Positions 11,201-26,200 are shown, counted from the first letter of the stretch. The stretch: DNA of 64,000 nucleotides from Tretioscincus oriximinensis (GCA_022410635.1 JAJVDF010000162.1:779764-843763); one strand, 5' to 3'. The notes: a model not told the origin generated them from the letters alone. A program made the numbers and translations.

Positions 11201-14200
11201 TGCTTATATTTGATTGCAGCTCTTTTACTTGTTTAAGCATCTTTCCACCAGGCACTTCTTTCCACTACCTGACCTGTAATTGAGCACACTAATCTACTCC
11301 AACACACATTTACATTTCTGTTGTTATTTTCAGTACCCAATTTACTGCATGTTGTCTGTACCTGATCAGATCAAGAAATAGACTTTTCTACAAAAGCTCC
11401 TGTAGCCTACATTTTTCTTATCAGTCTCTAAGATGCTATGAAACCCTCTTGCGAGATATTCTGGACCCAGACTAGCATGGCTAGTTCTTTGGAATAATTC
11501 AGTATAGAAATGTGCTTTGTTCTATTTTGGAGCCCTTCAAAGGACTAACTTAGAAAACTGCCAGTGCTTTATAGATAAAGTGTAGAGGAACACACAGTAA
11601 GACTGTCACCTAATGCCCGTAGCAGAGAGAGCTTTTCACCTCATGCAGCTTCTAATGTCTGCAGCACCTGGGAGGGAAATCATTGTCTCACATTTATTAA
11701 TGGTGGAGAGCTCCAACCCAATTTTTGGTGACCCCAAGGAACTTGCATTGCATGCAGGTTTACATTTTGAAAATCCTTTGCAAGTTTTGTAGGTGCTAGG
11801 AAGAGATTTTGGAAGAAGAGTTTGTTCATGGAGTTGCCACTCAATGTCTTTGGTACTATGGGCTTACAATAGTCTGGCATGAATTTCATTTGATTATGCT
11901 GCTGGCTGCAGNTTACAAAACCAAGGCAAGATGGATTACTAAGAGGCACCGTGGCTTCCTTTTCAAGTTTAATTGCTGAAACACAGGGATAAATGTAATC
12001 TCATTTAAAGAGGCAAAACTTCTTAATATTGAACTGTGAGATTCCACAGAGCTGCCTTAATAAGGAAGTTCAGGAACGCAACTTTGTTCATCGAGCCTGA
12101 ATGTGTATGGTGACTAATTCTTCTTTTCAAGGACATATGTAGTTCTCAAAGAAGGAGACAGAATGCAGATCATAAAACTGTGTACAATTCTGGTCACCAC
12201 ACCTTCCAAAAGATATTGTGTAACTGGGGAAGGTACTAAAAANGGGCAACAAAAATGATCAAGAGACTAGAATACATCCCTTATGAAATCAGGTTGCAAC
12301 GTCTATGTCTCGTCAGCCTTGAAAGATTGCATTTAAGCGGTGATCTAATTGAAGTTGGACAATAATGGTCAATGGATAAAGTGAATAGAGACAAAAGCAT
12401 TTTCTCTATCACACAACACTGGGATCAGAGGACACTCCTTGAAGTTGATGGGCAGAAGAGTTAGGACATAGGGTTATAGGTTTATAGGTTACCCAAAGGG
12501 TTATAGGTTTATGGAATTTAGTTCCAGAGGAGGAGGTGGCAGGTTAAAGAAAGGATTAGACAAGTTCCTAGGCACCAAGAATGGATCTCTTGGTCCTGTC
12601 TCCGGGATGGAGCAGCGTATTCCTCAAACACCATTTGCAGGGAGTTGAAGGCAGGTGAAGGTTTGGCCTCCTCCTGCTTAAGAAACCCAGGTGCAATTCA
12701 TGGGCTACTGTGTGAGACAGAATGCTGGACTAGATAGGCTATAGCTTGATTCTGCAGGGTTCCTCTTACTACTTAAAATAGGCAGCGTCTCTATTAATGA
12801 GACTGCTATCACATCTGGAATTTTACAACAGACCAAACTGGCAGACAGGAGGTAGTATTGCTGGATGCTTTCCAAAAATCTTTATTAGATTCACCAATCA
12901 GTTAAAAGGTGCATTAAAGCAGGATGTTCCCAGTGAAACACCTTATGTACATTGTGGACCAGTCTATAATGGACAGGTGCCCATTTCAGTGGTAGATCAC
13001 TTTGAAATGGTCCTTCCCCAAGTATTGTCCAGTGGCAGACCAAGCCAGAGTTTCGTATGTAGATGGCACTGAGTGCCTGGGCCTCTCTATCTATCTATCT
13101 TGCAAAGCTTGACACTGAGCTCCTTGAAGTACAGTGTTTCTAGCCTCCAAAGGTGGGCCAATCTTGCCCACTGAAATGCAGACAACCCTTGGCCTTCCCC
13201 ACTGTCTGCTTCTCTGATTTGGAGTCACCTCAATCTGGTGCATAATCTACCCAACATAAACTTGGGAGAACAAGATGAGTACAGATCCTGCTAAGAGGAA
13301 CCTGACCACGTTCAAGCTTTCTCTTGTTCCTCCAAGCCCAGAAAAAACACACTTGCATGCCTGGACACCAGTCTCCATGATGACTGCTTGAAATAGGATC
13401 TTGTGCCCCTATAAACTTCTGCACGCATACTGAACTGACAGAGTTTCATCAGACTCTCTCACATGAAAAAAATAAATTGAAGAGTCAGAAAGATTCCCTC
13501 TAAATGCCATTTCCAGAATCGAGAGCCAGTGACTTGTTCTGCTTGAGATGTCCAGAAACAATTGGNGAACCATTGTGTGAGACAGGATGTCCGGGTACTT
13601 CCAGTTGAGTTTTTCTCCATGCTATTCTGGTGGGATTCTAGGGGATTCCCCTCACTTAATTGTGGGGATCCAGCAGTGGAAGTGTTAGGAAGGTCCGACA
13701 TTATGCTTTTCCCTTCTAGTCCTTATAGTGGTNAAAATTTTCAGAATGTCATTAAACAACAGAAGTCCACGCAAACGCAAAAATCCTTATTACTAAAGTC
13801 TGTTGCAGCTATAGAGCTTGTGATTGAGGTGAATGGACACACTCAGTGCCCATCCACTCTAATGGAGCTTAGTGGCCGATCGCCCANCAGAAGAACCTGC
13901 TCCAAAATGATATCAACTCCTCCAAAATGCCAAAGCTCCACAGTACCTCATCCCAATCTGCCCCAGCCCTGCATTGCTCCACTGCCCCCACACTGCCGCC
14001 CAGCTAGCTGCTCATTNCACTGCACACTGGAAACGGGCGTCTTTACAAAACTGTGTTAGACAGGCCTATGCCAAACAAGAGGCGATTCTATTTTGGTTGG
14101 TTGTTTCCTTCAATAAACGCTAAAAAGCAGCCCGCTTGGTACGTCTTCCAGGATTGTCTTTCAGTGGCCTTTGGTTGGAACTACAATGCTGCAGTTGTTC

Positions 14201-17200
14201 TTTTCTCAGGAGTGAATCTAGAAAGGCACCTTCTGCAGAGCTCTGGGTGCTTTCACAATATTCATTCCATCCTTTGTGTTTTTAACAGTAATTTGAAGCT
14301 TCTAGGACCCACTTACAGGGGCCTGCAGCTCAGTGACATCAGCATTCGGATGACACTTAGCTCTCCTATCTGTGTCCCATCTGAGCCCGATATAGCTGCG
14401 GTGATGGTATACTGATGCTCGGAGGCAATAATGGGTTGGAAAGGAGCCAGTAAACTGGAGTTGAATTCTGATAAGGGTTGCTGGCAGGCAGTCTGTGTTC
14501 AGGAAACAGGAATTTGACCTGTTCTTGGCAACGTTGCACTTTTCTAAGGAGCAGGTGGGTAAGCTGGAGAGGGTCCCAAATCAGAAATTTCTTACTAGCT
14601 TCTCCCATAATCACAACTTTTTTGCAGAATACAATCACTTTGACACAGTTTTGTTAGTCCTGAAATCTGTTCCGTTAACAATTTTATTCTTTTGAAGAGA
14701 CAAGGATGCGTAAAAACAGGGTTGCCAGATCTTGAATCTTGAAATAGTGCAGCCTTCAGGGAGGTTGAAAGCCCTCCCTTAGGCTCAAAATTTATTAGGC
14801 CTTATTCTGTTCCAGAAGTGGACAGTTGTAAATTTGCCATTTTGGCACTGGTATGCCACCATCTTGGCCTGGGGTATATTTATTCATATATGGGCCGAAT
14901 GTCAGAGGATAAAAAAAAAAATCATATGTTAGTGAGAGAAGAAATTAGATTTAATTCTACAGATAATGTTGACTAAATGTTCATACTTAATAGCAAACCA
15001 GATTCCAAAGTTTCAGATGAAAATCAGGAGATAATCAAAATATCCAAATGGGCGATTCATCTGACACAGTGCGAAGCAGCTGTAAAAAAGGCAAACACAA
15101 TTCTGGGGTTTATTAAGAGGACCATAGAATCTTAATCACATGAAGTAATTATTCCTCTCTATAGTTCACTTAGAATACTGTGTTCAGTTCTGGGGGCACC
15201 AATTTAAAAAGAACATAGGTAAATGAGAGCAAGTTCAAAAGAGAATTACAAGGATGTTGAGTTCATGGAAGCCAAGGGTATAAACTAAGTTTGGATGTCT
15301 TGATGTTGCNTCTGAGNTGGAGCAACAGGCAGGATTCCTGAAATGCCATTTGCAAGGCATCGAGAACAGTTCAAGATTTTGCCTTCTTATGTTCCAGACT
15401 TCCCAGGTGCAATTGGTGAGCCTCTGTGTGAGACAGAATGCTGGACTGGGTGGGCTGTGGCCCATTTCAGCATGGCTCCTCTTAAGTTCTTATGAGCAGT
15501 CTGGAAACCATGTCCTATGGGAACGGTTAAAGGATCTAGGGATGTTTAGTCTGCAAAAGAGAAGACTGAGTGGAGACCTGATAACTGCCTACAAATATCT
15601 GAAGGGCATATTTGAGCAGAGGGATCAGCATTGTTCTCATTGAGATGAAACTGCGAAGAAGTAGATTTAGATTAGATATCAGGAAAAAAATAGAAAGGGT
15701 GATAAACCAGTGGAATAGGTTGCCATAGGAGGTGAGGAGATCTCCTTTGATTGAATTCTTCAGACAGAGGCTAGGCAGCCATCTGTCTGAGATGGTTTAA
15801 ATGAATCCTGCATTCAGCAGGGGTTGGACCCCAGAACCCTGGAGGTGCCTTCCAACTCTATGATTCTATGTGACCGCCCTAGTGAATATTAATATGTAAA
15901 ATATGAGAGAGGGTAGAGGATGGGAAAGTTGAAAAAAGGGAGTGGAAATCTTCAAAACANTGTAGTCAAATATTGAATGATGTTATTGGATTGGATTGAA
16001 GTTAAAGCGTTTTGAAACGATAAATAAATAAACAAATTCATCTCAATGCATACTCTAAAATAAAAGAAATGGAGGTTGCCCTTTTTGATTGTTTTTGTTA
16101 CACATAACTGGTAGCCACTGTAAAGCTCCTTATTATATGTGCCAATTGGGTGAAAATAATTAGAAGTTTAAATAATAACAATAACAATAACAACAACAAT
16201 AATAATAAACATCTGCTTGCGAGGCAATCTTTCTGTATTTTCAACATCTCCAATGACTCTTAATTAACTCATTCCCACACACTCTGTGCTCTTGTAATTT
16301 ATTTCCTCAGTGAAGTCTTTCCTTTTGGGATTCCTGCGGAATACACAATGACGTTCCTTCTCCGACTTCTGCCAGAAAGCCCAAGGGAAGCTTTTGCTGT
16401 GTGGCAGATAACTGATGAGGATTTCCAGCCAGTTCTTGGCATCATCATTGACCGTATGTAGAATGAGAAACTGTTTCCTTGTTATCAGGGATGGAAGGAG
16501 CATTTCCCTTTATCAGACGAGATTTCTTACGTTCCTGAAGTGTTTAGTTTCTTCTCCTAGCTTAGAAACCAAAGGGCCCTGTGCAGAACTTTTTAAGGAA
16601 AAGCAACCATTGTTTCTCCGAACAGACTGATCTCGGGCAGCACAGAATGGGAGCTTCAGGGGTTAGTAATGGAGCCTGAAGTGATGGTTTGCCATATCCT
16701 GCCAGCTATCAGGGCATGGTGGTGCAGAATTTAAGAGCAACGGTCTTTCAACAGAGAGATCAGAGTTTGAGGCTTCCTCCCTCATGAAATCAGGCTGCAA
16801 CGTCTGGGCCTCTTCAGCCTCAAAAGATGGCGTTTGAGAGGAGACCTAATTGAGGTGTATAAAATCATGCATGGGATGGATAAGGTGAAGGGAGAAAAAC
16901 TATTTTCTCTACCACACAACACTAGGACCAAGGGGCATTCCTTGAAGCTGGGGGGCAGAAGAACGAGGACAGACAAAGGAAAGTCTTTTTTTACCTAGAG
17001 AGTCATAGGTCTGTGGAATTTACTTCCAGAAGAGGTTGTAGTAGCTAGCAGCCTGGATAGCTTTAAGACAGAATTAGACAAGTTTATGGACATCAAAGGC
17101 ATAAATGGCTACTAGGAAGGACCTTTTGATGCTGCCTCCAGGATGGAGCAACAGGCAGGATTCCTGAAGTAACATTTGCAGGGAGTCACAAACAGGTGAA

Positions 17201-20200
17201 GATTTTGCCTTCTGCTTCAGACTGCCCAGGAGCAATTGGTGGGCCACTGTGGAGACAGAAAGCTGGATTATGTGGGGTTTGGCCTAATTCTTCAGGGTGC
17301 CTCTTGTTATATTCTTGTTTGCAGATCCAAACCAGTGTTCTGCTAATAAATATGAACAATTCCACAGAGTAGTGTTTTGTCCTTGAAAAGAACATTTTTC
17401 AATGGGAATTAATTCTAATTTTTGTTGTTGTCAAACAAATTCATAACCGAAGGCAAGCAACCGTTTATTTGATTAATTGGTTTGTTATTAAGGTAACTCA
17501 AATGTGTGTTCAGTTCACTTTTTTGCCTCTGCCTGCTTCTGGGGTATCAAAACACCCTTCCTTCTTCTGTGCATGAGCAAAGAACAGGGAGGGCAGATGC
17601 TCTTGTCCTACTGTTTTTTGACAGGTTTTCTTCAAGTGATAAGCTCTATCTCTAAACGGTAGCCATCCCTCCACAGATTGCAGATCAACTAAAGATGGGA
17701 TTCAGAATGCTATGTTAAGGAAGTTTTGAGGCAGTTGCTTAGTTTACAGAAAATGGTTGGTGTAGAGGCCAAGGACATGAAACATTAGAACATAAGAACA
17801 TAAGAAGAGCCATACTGGATCGTGCCAGAGCCCATCTAGTCCAGCCTTCTGTCTCACACAGAGGCCCTCCAGATGCACCTGGGCAGTCTGAACAGAGGAA
17901 AGCAAAATAAGCTCCTGTTCATGGTATTTCAGGAGAACTGCCTCTTGCTCCATCCCGGAGGCAGCATCCAGACATCCATCTTAGTATCCATTTATACCCT
18001 TGGTATCCATAAACCTGTCTAGTCCTGTCTTGAAGCTATCCAAGCTGTTAGCTACCACTACCTCTTCAGGAAGTAAATTCCACAGGCCGATGACCCTCTG
18101 TGTGAAAAAATGCTTTCCTAGTTTGTTCTCACTTTTCTGCCTTTGAAAGACCCTGAAGTCTGGCCAGGGTTGTCCTTCCCACAGAGTAAGAAACTGGAAA
18201 TTCTGAAAGTGCTTGCCAACTCCAGGTGCTTATGCTGCTACTATGCAGAAACACATAAGAGAAGCTCTGCTGGGTTGGGCTGAAGCCCGTCTAGCTGAGC
18301 ATTCTGAGCTACGGTGTTTCAACAGAGATACCAGAGATAAGGCCCACGTGTCAGCCATAGAGATGGGTGAGCGCCCTCTAATGGTCTCAGCTTCAGTAAC
18401 CTAGCTGCTCAAAAGCAAATGAATTTGTGAGTAGATTAATAGGAACCATCACAACGTGTTGGGGAAGATAGAATAAAATGTAAGACTTCAGGTGCTCTGA
18501 GTCCCTTCAGGTGAGAATGGCAGAATATAAAACCATATTCTTCTTCCTCTCTCTTTCTTCTTCTTCTTCTTCTTCTTCTTCTTCTTCTTCTTCTTCTTCT
18601 TCTTCTTCTTCTTCTTCTTCTTCTTCTTCTTCTTCTTCTTCTTCTTCTTNNNNNNNNNNNNNNNNNNNNNNNNNNNNNNNNNNNNNNNNNNNNNNNNNNN
18701 NNNNNNNNNNNNNNNNNNNNNNNNNNNNNNNNNNNNNNNNNNNNNNNNNNNNNNNNNNNNNNNNNNNNNNNNNNNNNNNNNNNNNNNNNNNNNNNNNNNN
18801 NNNNNNNNNNNNNNNNNNNNNNNNNNNNNNNNNNNNNNNNNNNNNNNNNNNNNNNNNNNNNNNNNNNNNNNNNNNNNNNNNNNNNNNNNNNNNNNNNNNN
18901 NNNNNNNNNNNNNNNNNNNNNNNNNNNNNNNNNNNNNNNNNNNNNNNNNNNNNNNNNNNNNNNNNNNNNNNNNNNNNNNNNNNNNNNNNNNNNNNNNNNN
19001 NNNNNNNNNNNNNNNNNNNNNNNNNNNNNNNTTCTTTTTCTTTTTCTTTTTCTTCTTCTTTTTCTTCTTCTTTTTCTTCTTCTTCTTCTTCTTCTTCTTC
19101 TTCTTCTTCTTCTTCTTCTTCTTCTTCTGATTACTGAAGTCAACATAACAAATGACTCTGAAAACTTTCCAGACCATCAGTTAGTTTCATAGACTGCTCT
19201 CTGGTTCTAGTAAAAAAGCTGCAGCTTTAATGGGTGAGGAAAAGAGGAAGTTCCAGCAGAAGGTGTAAGCATTATAAGCAGAACCTGCTATGATTTTCTC
19301 TTCTATACCTATCGAAGCTACAGCCCTGATGAACATTAAAGGGAAGGCCTGATGCTCGTCTCCTACTGTTCTCTGGTGGTTTTAATTAACACTTCCAATA
19401 TATTTATCATGTTTTTACTGCAGCCAATAAAAAAGCCTTGCTATATTTCCATCGTGATGTTGAAGCTGATGTGGAGGAAGTCACATTTGACCAACCGGAA
19501 GTGAAGAAGATATTCTACGGCAGTTTTCACAAGGTCCTTATCCAAAGAACAAAAAGTGCTTATGGCAAGATTCATTTTTAAAATTCATCATTGTCTTTTT
19601 TGTGTGTGCATATTTTTGTACTAAATGGTGGTTTCTAAAAAATACCCTTTGGACCTCTGCTAACCAGTCAGTGTCTTGTGCATTCTGAAACATGAATGAA
19701 TCTTTAAGGTTTGTGAAAAAATATTGATGAAATCCTTTCTTGTTTTCATGTAATAATCTATTTAAATGTATGCGTGGTGCCCCCAAGAATATGTGAGATA
19801 AGGGCAATGAAAATATGCACAGAGAAAAAGGTAAAATTCCTCACCTGGCCGTGCCCTTTTGGGGTCACATGACTTCTGGCTCTGCCCCTTTTTGGTCACA
19901 TTACTTATGACTTCCTGCCACGCCCATCACTAAGATGGCATCCCAGAACCAGAACAGGAAATTATAACAGTGACAAGCGAGGGACCAGAAATCATGTGAC
20001 CCAAAAGGGGCAGGGCTGGAAACAAAAGGCAGGGCAGGGGGAAGGGAGAAACACATGCAATTGAATTTCTTCCTCATATGGAAGCCTGGAATGGGATGGA
20101 ACCTCATATGGGTACAAGATTCTTGGACAACATACACTGAGCACACCTGGCTATTTTCAGACTTTTTCTAGGGAAGGGATAATTATCTGACCACCTGCTG

Positions 20201-23200
20201 GAATTCAGCCTTTCAACTTCCTGTTCCTGGGCTTGGAACAGGAATGTTGCAGCCTGGGGAAGAGAGGCACCCCAAAACTGGGTTTTCAACACCCCTCAAA
20301 AGNGGGTCATCTGGTCAGCCTATAGCATATGGGTATACTTTTCTTACCCATGTGTAAAGATCCATAAGAATCAAAAAATTATATTGTTATAACAGACCTG
20401 TGCAAAGCTTTGAATTTTGTATAAGCATTCTGGCATCCAGATTTGTGGTGACCAGATTNAATTCTGGTCACCACATCTCAAGAGAGATATTTTGGAACTG
20501 GAGAAGGTGCAGAAAAGGGCAACAAAAATGATCAAGGGTCTGGAGCACCTCCCTTACGAAGTCAGGCTGCAACGTTTGGGCCTCTTCAGCCTTGAAAGGA
20601 GACGTTTGAGGGGTGATCTGATTGAAGTGTATAAAATCATGCATGGGATCGACAGGGTGAATAGAGAAAAATATTTTCTCTATCACACAACACAAGGACC
20701 AGAGGGCACTCCTTAAAACTGTTGGGTAGAAAAGTGAGAACAGACAAAGGAAAGTATTTTTTCACCCAGAGGGTCATCGGCCTGTGGAATTTACTTCCTG
20801 AAGAGGTCGTGATAGCTAACAGCTTGGATAGTTTCAAGACAGGACTAGACAGGTTTATGGACACTAAAGGTATGAATGGATACTAGGAAGGATATCTGGA
20901 TGTTGCCTCTGGGATGGAGCAACAGGCAGGACTCCTGAAATACCATTTGCAGGGAGTCATGAACAGGAGCATATTTTGCTTTCCTCTGTTCAGACTGCCC
21001 AGGTGCATCTGGTGGGCCTCTGTGGGACACAGAATGCTGGACTTGATGGGCTGTGGCCTGATCCAGTATGGCTCTTCTTATGTTCTTATGTTCTTATGTT
21101 CACATAATCACTGGAAAACATGAGTGACTTTTGTTGCTGATTTTTATTTTTTTATGGGAAGAGGGGGAGAGTAGAAAGTAGGGTTTTTTAGGAATTTATA
21201 TATCACAATCTTAACAGAAGATTAGTAAAACATTTGAAAGACTTCATTTTGTTGCCCATGTGCCCATTTTTATCCTATGTGCTGATCTACACTGTCTTTT
21301 CTGTTTTAATAAATAAATAAAAAATCATTAATTCAGTCATATAATCATACCATTTGCCGACCGTCCATCGCGAACTATCCTACCCTTTTGCAACTGTCAT
21401 ACAGGCAGCCCTTGTTGAAACTGTCTTAAGAGGCAAGTTGTTGGGTTCTCCTTTAAATTTATATTTATAATTCTACTTAAATCTTGGNAGATGAGTGACC
21501 AAAAGTTCCTTACTGCCCTACGTTCCCACCACATATGCATGTATGTACAAACCCCGCAATGTACATCTGTGCCAACATTATGGGGGAGCTCCCGTCATAG
21601 ATCTCAGTTGTCCCAGAATCCTAGGTCATCTGGTTAGGATTTTAAGTTCTAACTCTTTTACCTTATTAATTTTTATCTAAGCTTTTATTCAATTCTCCAA
21701 ATTTGGGTGGTCCTTAGTTTAGGCCACTAGTAGCGTAGTCCAGTGTGAGTTGTGAGTGACCACAGTGTGATGACCACAGTGGTCACTGACCAGCACAAGA
21801 TCCCTGGACTTGCATCCAAGCTTGGCTGACCAGAGGACCCCTTTTGGGAGGAGGGGGGGGGATAAAAACCCGATTTTTGCGGTGCCTCCTGGTTTTTCCT
21901 GTGGGAAAAAAAATTAAAAAAAGTTTTTTTTTTTAAAAAAAATCTTTTTTTGAAAAATATTTTCCTCAGCAAAAAACGTGAGGCACTCCAAAACCGGGTT
22001 TCTACCCCCCCCCCAAAAAAAGGGGTCACCTGGTCAGCCTAAACTAAGCCAGCATTTGCGCATGGTTTGTGGTGACTGTGCATGCACACTGTGCCAGTCG
22101 AGATGGTGGTACACTGTAAACCTCGCAAGACTGGGGGAAAGAATAAGAATAAGAATCTGTTTTTTTATACCCTGCTCTTTTCTACAGTGGCTTACAATGT
22201 TCATTTTCACCCAAAGGCTTACATCTGTCTCTTCCCACCAACCCCCACATTGTGGAGGTTCCCATTTATCTACACAAAAATCGCTTTTTTTTNCAAACAC
22301 CCGGGTTGGCTCAGGCTAAGGCCAGTAGGGGGCGTTCACCCCTCTTCATGCCCAACACAGGGCTTTGAGAAAGGGCCACTGGACTGAAAGACCATTTCTT
22401 AACCACTGCATCACTGAACCTCACAGCTGCTTTTCTTCAATGTTTTTTTTTTTAAAGCGAGATATATCGTTTCTTTTCGCTTTCCTCCCACTATTTATTT
22501 ATTTTTATTTATATACCACCCTATATCCAAAGGTTTCAGGCTGCCAACCAAAGGGTGCACATATAGCTTTTGTTGCTTTCTCCACAACAGATAACTCTGT
22601 GAAGTAGGTGGGGCTGAGAGAGTTTTAAAGAACTGTGACTGGCCCAAACTCACCCATCTGGCTTTCATGGAGGAGTGGGGAATCGAACNGGGAGACTACC
22701 AGATAAGAGTCCAACACTCTAACCACTACACCAAACTGGCTGAAGAACGACATGCTAATCTTGCCATCATAGAGATGTATGGAGGCATCCTTAGAAAGAG
22801 CCAGTGTGGTGCAAAATAAGCTGTGGCTTGAAGAAATAGCCTTAGTGGCTGATTAGAATAGCCAGGTTGGAGGACTTATTTCTGTTGATAGCAGTCCTTT
22901 GATTTTCTCCAGATACTGCTTTATGAAAGTGATAAATGCCCCTATGATTTTCTGTTCTAGCCTCTAGATATGCAAGAACCATACTATTCTTTGTGGAGAA
23001 GACTCCGTTTGAAAAACAGAGAGAAGCAAAAAATCCATGTCATTTCAAGGCAGCCTGATTTCTCTGCTACTATCATAAGAAAGTTTTGATATATTATCTA
23101 GAGACTCTCTTTCTCTCCCCACCCCAATGATCTGAACTTATATGTCCAACTTTTTGCCTTTTGGAAGAACAGAAAACAAATTTGCTGCAATATCTGTGGG

Positions 23201-26200
23201 AGGCCTTTTCAAATACCTGAAAAATACTTATTGCAATTCCTTCGGGTAATCCATTCTCCACACTAAATTTGACCAATTTCTTCAGGCTCATCTCCTTTTA
23301 AATGCTAAATATCCATTTTAAAACACTTTTGATGAGGAGTCATGAAATTGTCTATTGATAAAACAGTAGGCTACAATCCTTAAAACGAAAGGCACCGACT
23401 CTCAGGTAGCCTTTTTGCCAAATAACTCACTGACACTGTCTTAAATTGATATGTTTGTCATTGTTTGAGACCAGAAAATCTAGAATCTAACAAGAAAAAA
23501 GTATCCAGCTTGAGCTGACGTGGATGTCAAATTCTTTGGATGTACAAGAGCAACATGAGTGGAAACAAACAGAAGCATAACTAGACCGTGGCTCTAGCCA
23601 GACAGGTGGAGGAAAAGAAATAGTCTCAATGAAGGTCTCAGCACAGTCTGCATTAGCAGCAGAACCAAATTCAGTGTTGGGGATCATAAGGAAAGGAATC
23701 AAAAACAAGTCAGCAAGNGTTGTTTTGCCTCTTTATAAATCTTTGGTGAGGCCACATTTGGAATACTGCGTACAATTCTGGTCACAAAAAGAGATATTGT
23801 GGAACTAGAGAAGGTGTGGAAAAGGGCAACAAGAATGATCACAGGGCTGGAGAACCTCCTGTATGAAGTCAGGCTGTATTAGGATGGATGTCTGGATGTT
23901 GCCTCCGGGATGGTGCAACAGGCAGGACTCCTGAAATGCCATTTGCAGGGAATCATGAACAGGTGCATATTTTGCTTTCCTCTGCCCAGGTGCATCTGGT
24001 GGGCCTCTGAACGAGACAGAATGTCTTTTTATGTTCTTATGTTCTTTAGCTTCGATAGACAGTGTTTGAGAGGTGATCTGATTGAATTACTCATGAAATA
24101 GCATTTGCAGGGAATCAAGAAAAGACAAAGATTTTGCCTCCTTCTGTTCCAGACTGCCCAGATGCAATTGCTGGGCCTCTGTGTGAGACAGAATGCTGAA
24201 CTAGATGGGCTCCAACCTGAATCAGCAGGGCTCCTCTTATGTTCTTATGTTCTTATTTGACAGTTGAGGGAAAAATGGGAGGTGTATGGCACAGCATCTC
24301 TCTTCCCTTTAAAGCTGCCGCTCTCAATACTGCTTCCTTGAGGCACGGGTAACACCTCCCATGCACTGATTTGAGGGAAAAGAGAAAGCTCACACCCTTT
24401 CAGTGCTTTCTCTTTCTCTCGTATGTACTTTCAAGAAACAGCTAATGTCACAAGNCAGCCATATGTAGGTTAACAGTATTGCTTCTCAGTTTAGAATGTT
24501 TTTCTTTTTAGGCTTTAAAATCCACAAGAAGTAATAAACCCAAGTATTGACTCTATGTCCGGCTAACATTCTTTTTGGATACAGCTCTTATCTGTGTTTT
24601 TTTCCAGACGAATCTCCTGGGCAGCATTTATTTATCCCTGAGTGAAAGTGGAGTTCTGTTTTGGGTTGATTCCACTAAGCTTCCAATTCTTTATTTAAAT
24701 GGGGACAGGTATANAAATAGTTCAAATAATTTAATAGGTATTTCAGAAAAGGTAATCCTGCCAACCCCAACCCCTGACTTCTTCTGAACTTTCCAAAGTT
24801 TCACATTTTCTTTCCTGATAATACTGGAAAAATTGTCTTTCAGAATCTGAATTAAGGTAGAGAAAAACATGTGGGAGAAGCTTTAATATTGCATATTATA
24901 ATTTCAGGAGTGACCTACCTTCCGAAGGAAGGAGATGGGGAACGGACGAGGCTCCACTTGGAGACCTCTCTTTTAACTCACTAAATTGCATTTTGATTCA
25001 CTGCAGTTTAGAAGATCAAAGTAGTTACATTTTGATTCTTGTCCATCTGCTGCTGCCCTGAATATGTTTTGCATCTCACTGGCCTGTGATTTTATGTTTG
25101 TGCTATAAAAGAACCAATGGACTTACCAATGGTTAGAGTCCTGGACTCTTATTTGGAAGTCTCCCAGTTTGATTCCACATTCCTCCATGAATCCAGCTGG
25201 GTGATCTTGGGCCAGCCACCATTCTTTAGAACTCTCACAGCCTTGCCTATTTNGCAGGGCATCTGTTGTGAGGAAAGCAACAAAAGCCAACTTTGGTTGG
25301 CCACCCAGAAACCTTCAGTATTAATAAATATATAAATGATAAATATACCTGTGTCATGGGAAAGGTCTATTGCCTGGAGGACATCAGAAAAAAATGGCAC
25401 AGGCAGGATTAAATCCACCAGCTACAATGTGCATTGGCCACTAGGTGGTGTTTGCCTCTATGAAAATCTTGTGCACCAACAGCAGTCCCAGATATAGCCA
25501 ATGCCCAAGCCTGGCAGCTTCATGGAGACAGGGTCTGCAGGCAATTGCTCTACACTGTGACACTGAGCACATTAATGCGTTACGTTGAATGTAGCATGAA
25601 GTACATGATATCAGATGGTCCAGCGCTAAGATATAACATAACGATTTTTCTGTCTGTGAGCAGGTGCACATCTCTGCAAGCCATTCCAGGGTCAGGCTCT
25701 ATATTGATTGCAAGAAAACAGCAGAGAAGCCGCTGGGAACTTCGGAGAGCATCTCAACAGCTGGCTTTGTCATGCTAGGGAAGCTGACGAGAACACGAGG
25801 ACCACGGAGTGGGTCAGCAATGGTAGGTCAACTCCATGGCCCTTTCAGGGAGGTTTAATTGCTCTAAGCAGACAGGTGTTGTAAAAGCAATGGGAAATTA
25901 TTGCAAAAAAACAAAAGGACTCTTGCATGAACATAGACATGCATCCCCCAGCCAAATTTTTTTCCTGTGGGCAGAACTGGGTACAGATTGGCTAAAGATG
26001 CTTCCTCCCTCCCAGGGCCCACTGAAGTTTGGGCTAGGAGCTGTAGTCCACAGGACAGGGCCACACACAGACTGGGCAAAGAGGCAGCCCAATGCTTGGA
26101 CTACAATTCCTAGCAGGACTTGCTGTCAGAACAACAACAACTTTGTTTCACTTTTTTCATATTTGGGGTGCTGCTGCTATTGCTATTGCCAGTTTTGTGA

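Noticed and set aside
13562..14059. 165-residue open frame on + strand
   Set aside because: Contains several N-derived unknown residues and no recognisable motif; codons are unlike the collagen exons.
18511..19146. Long open frames of poly-Ser, poly-Lys and poly-Arg
   Set aside because: Products of (TTC)n and a 382-base N gap.
20462..20716. A 75-85 residue gene with [13 protein letters not shown]
   Set aside because: It is the C-terminal end of CR1 reverse transcriptase, repeated in at least six places in the window.
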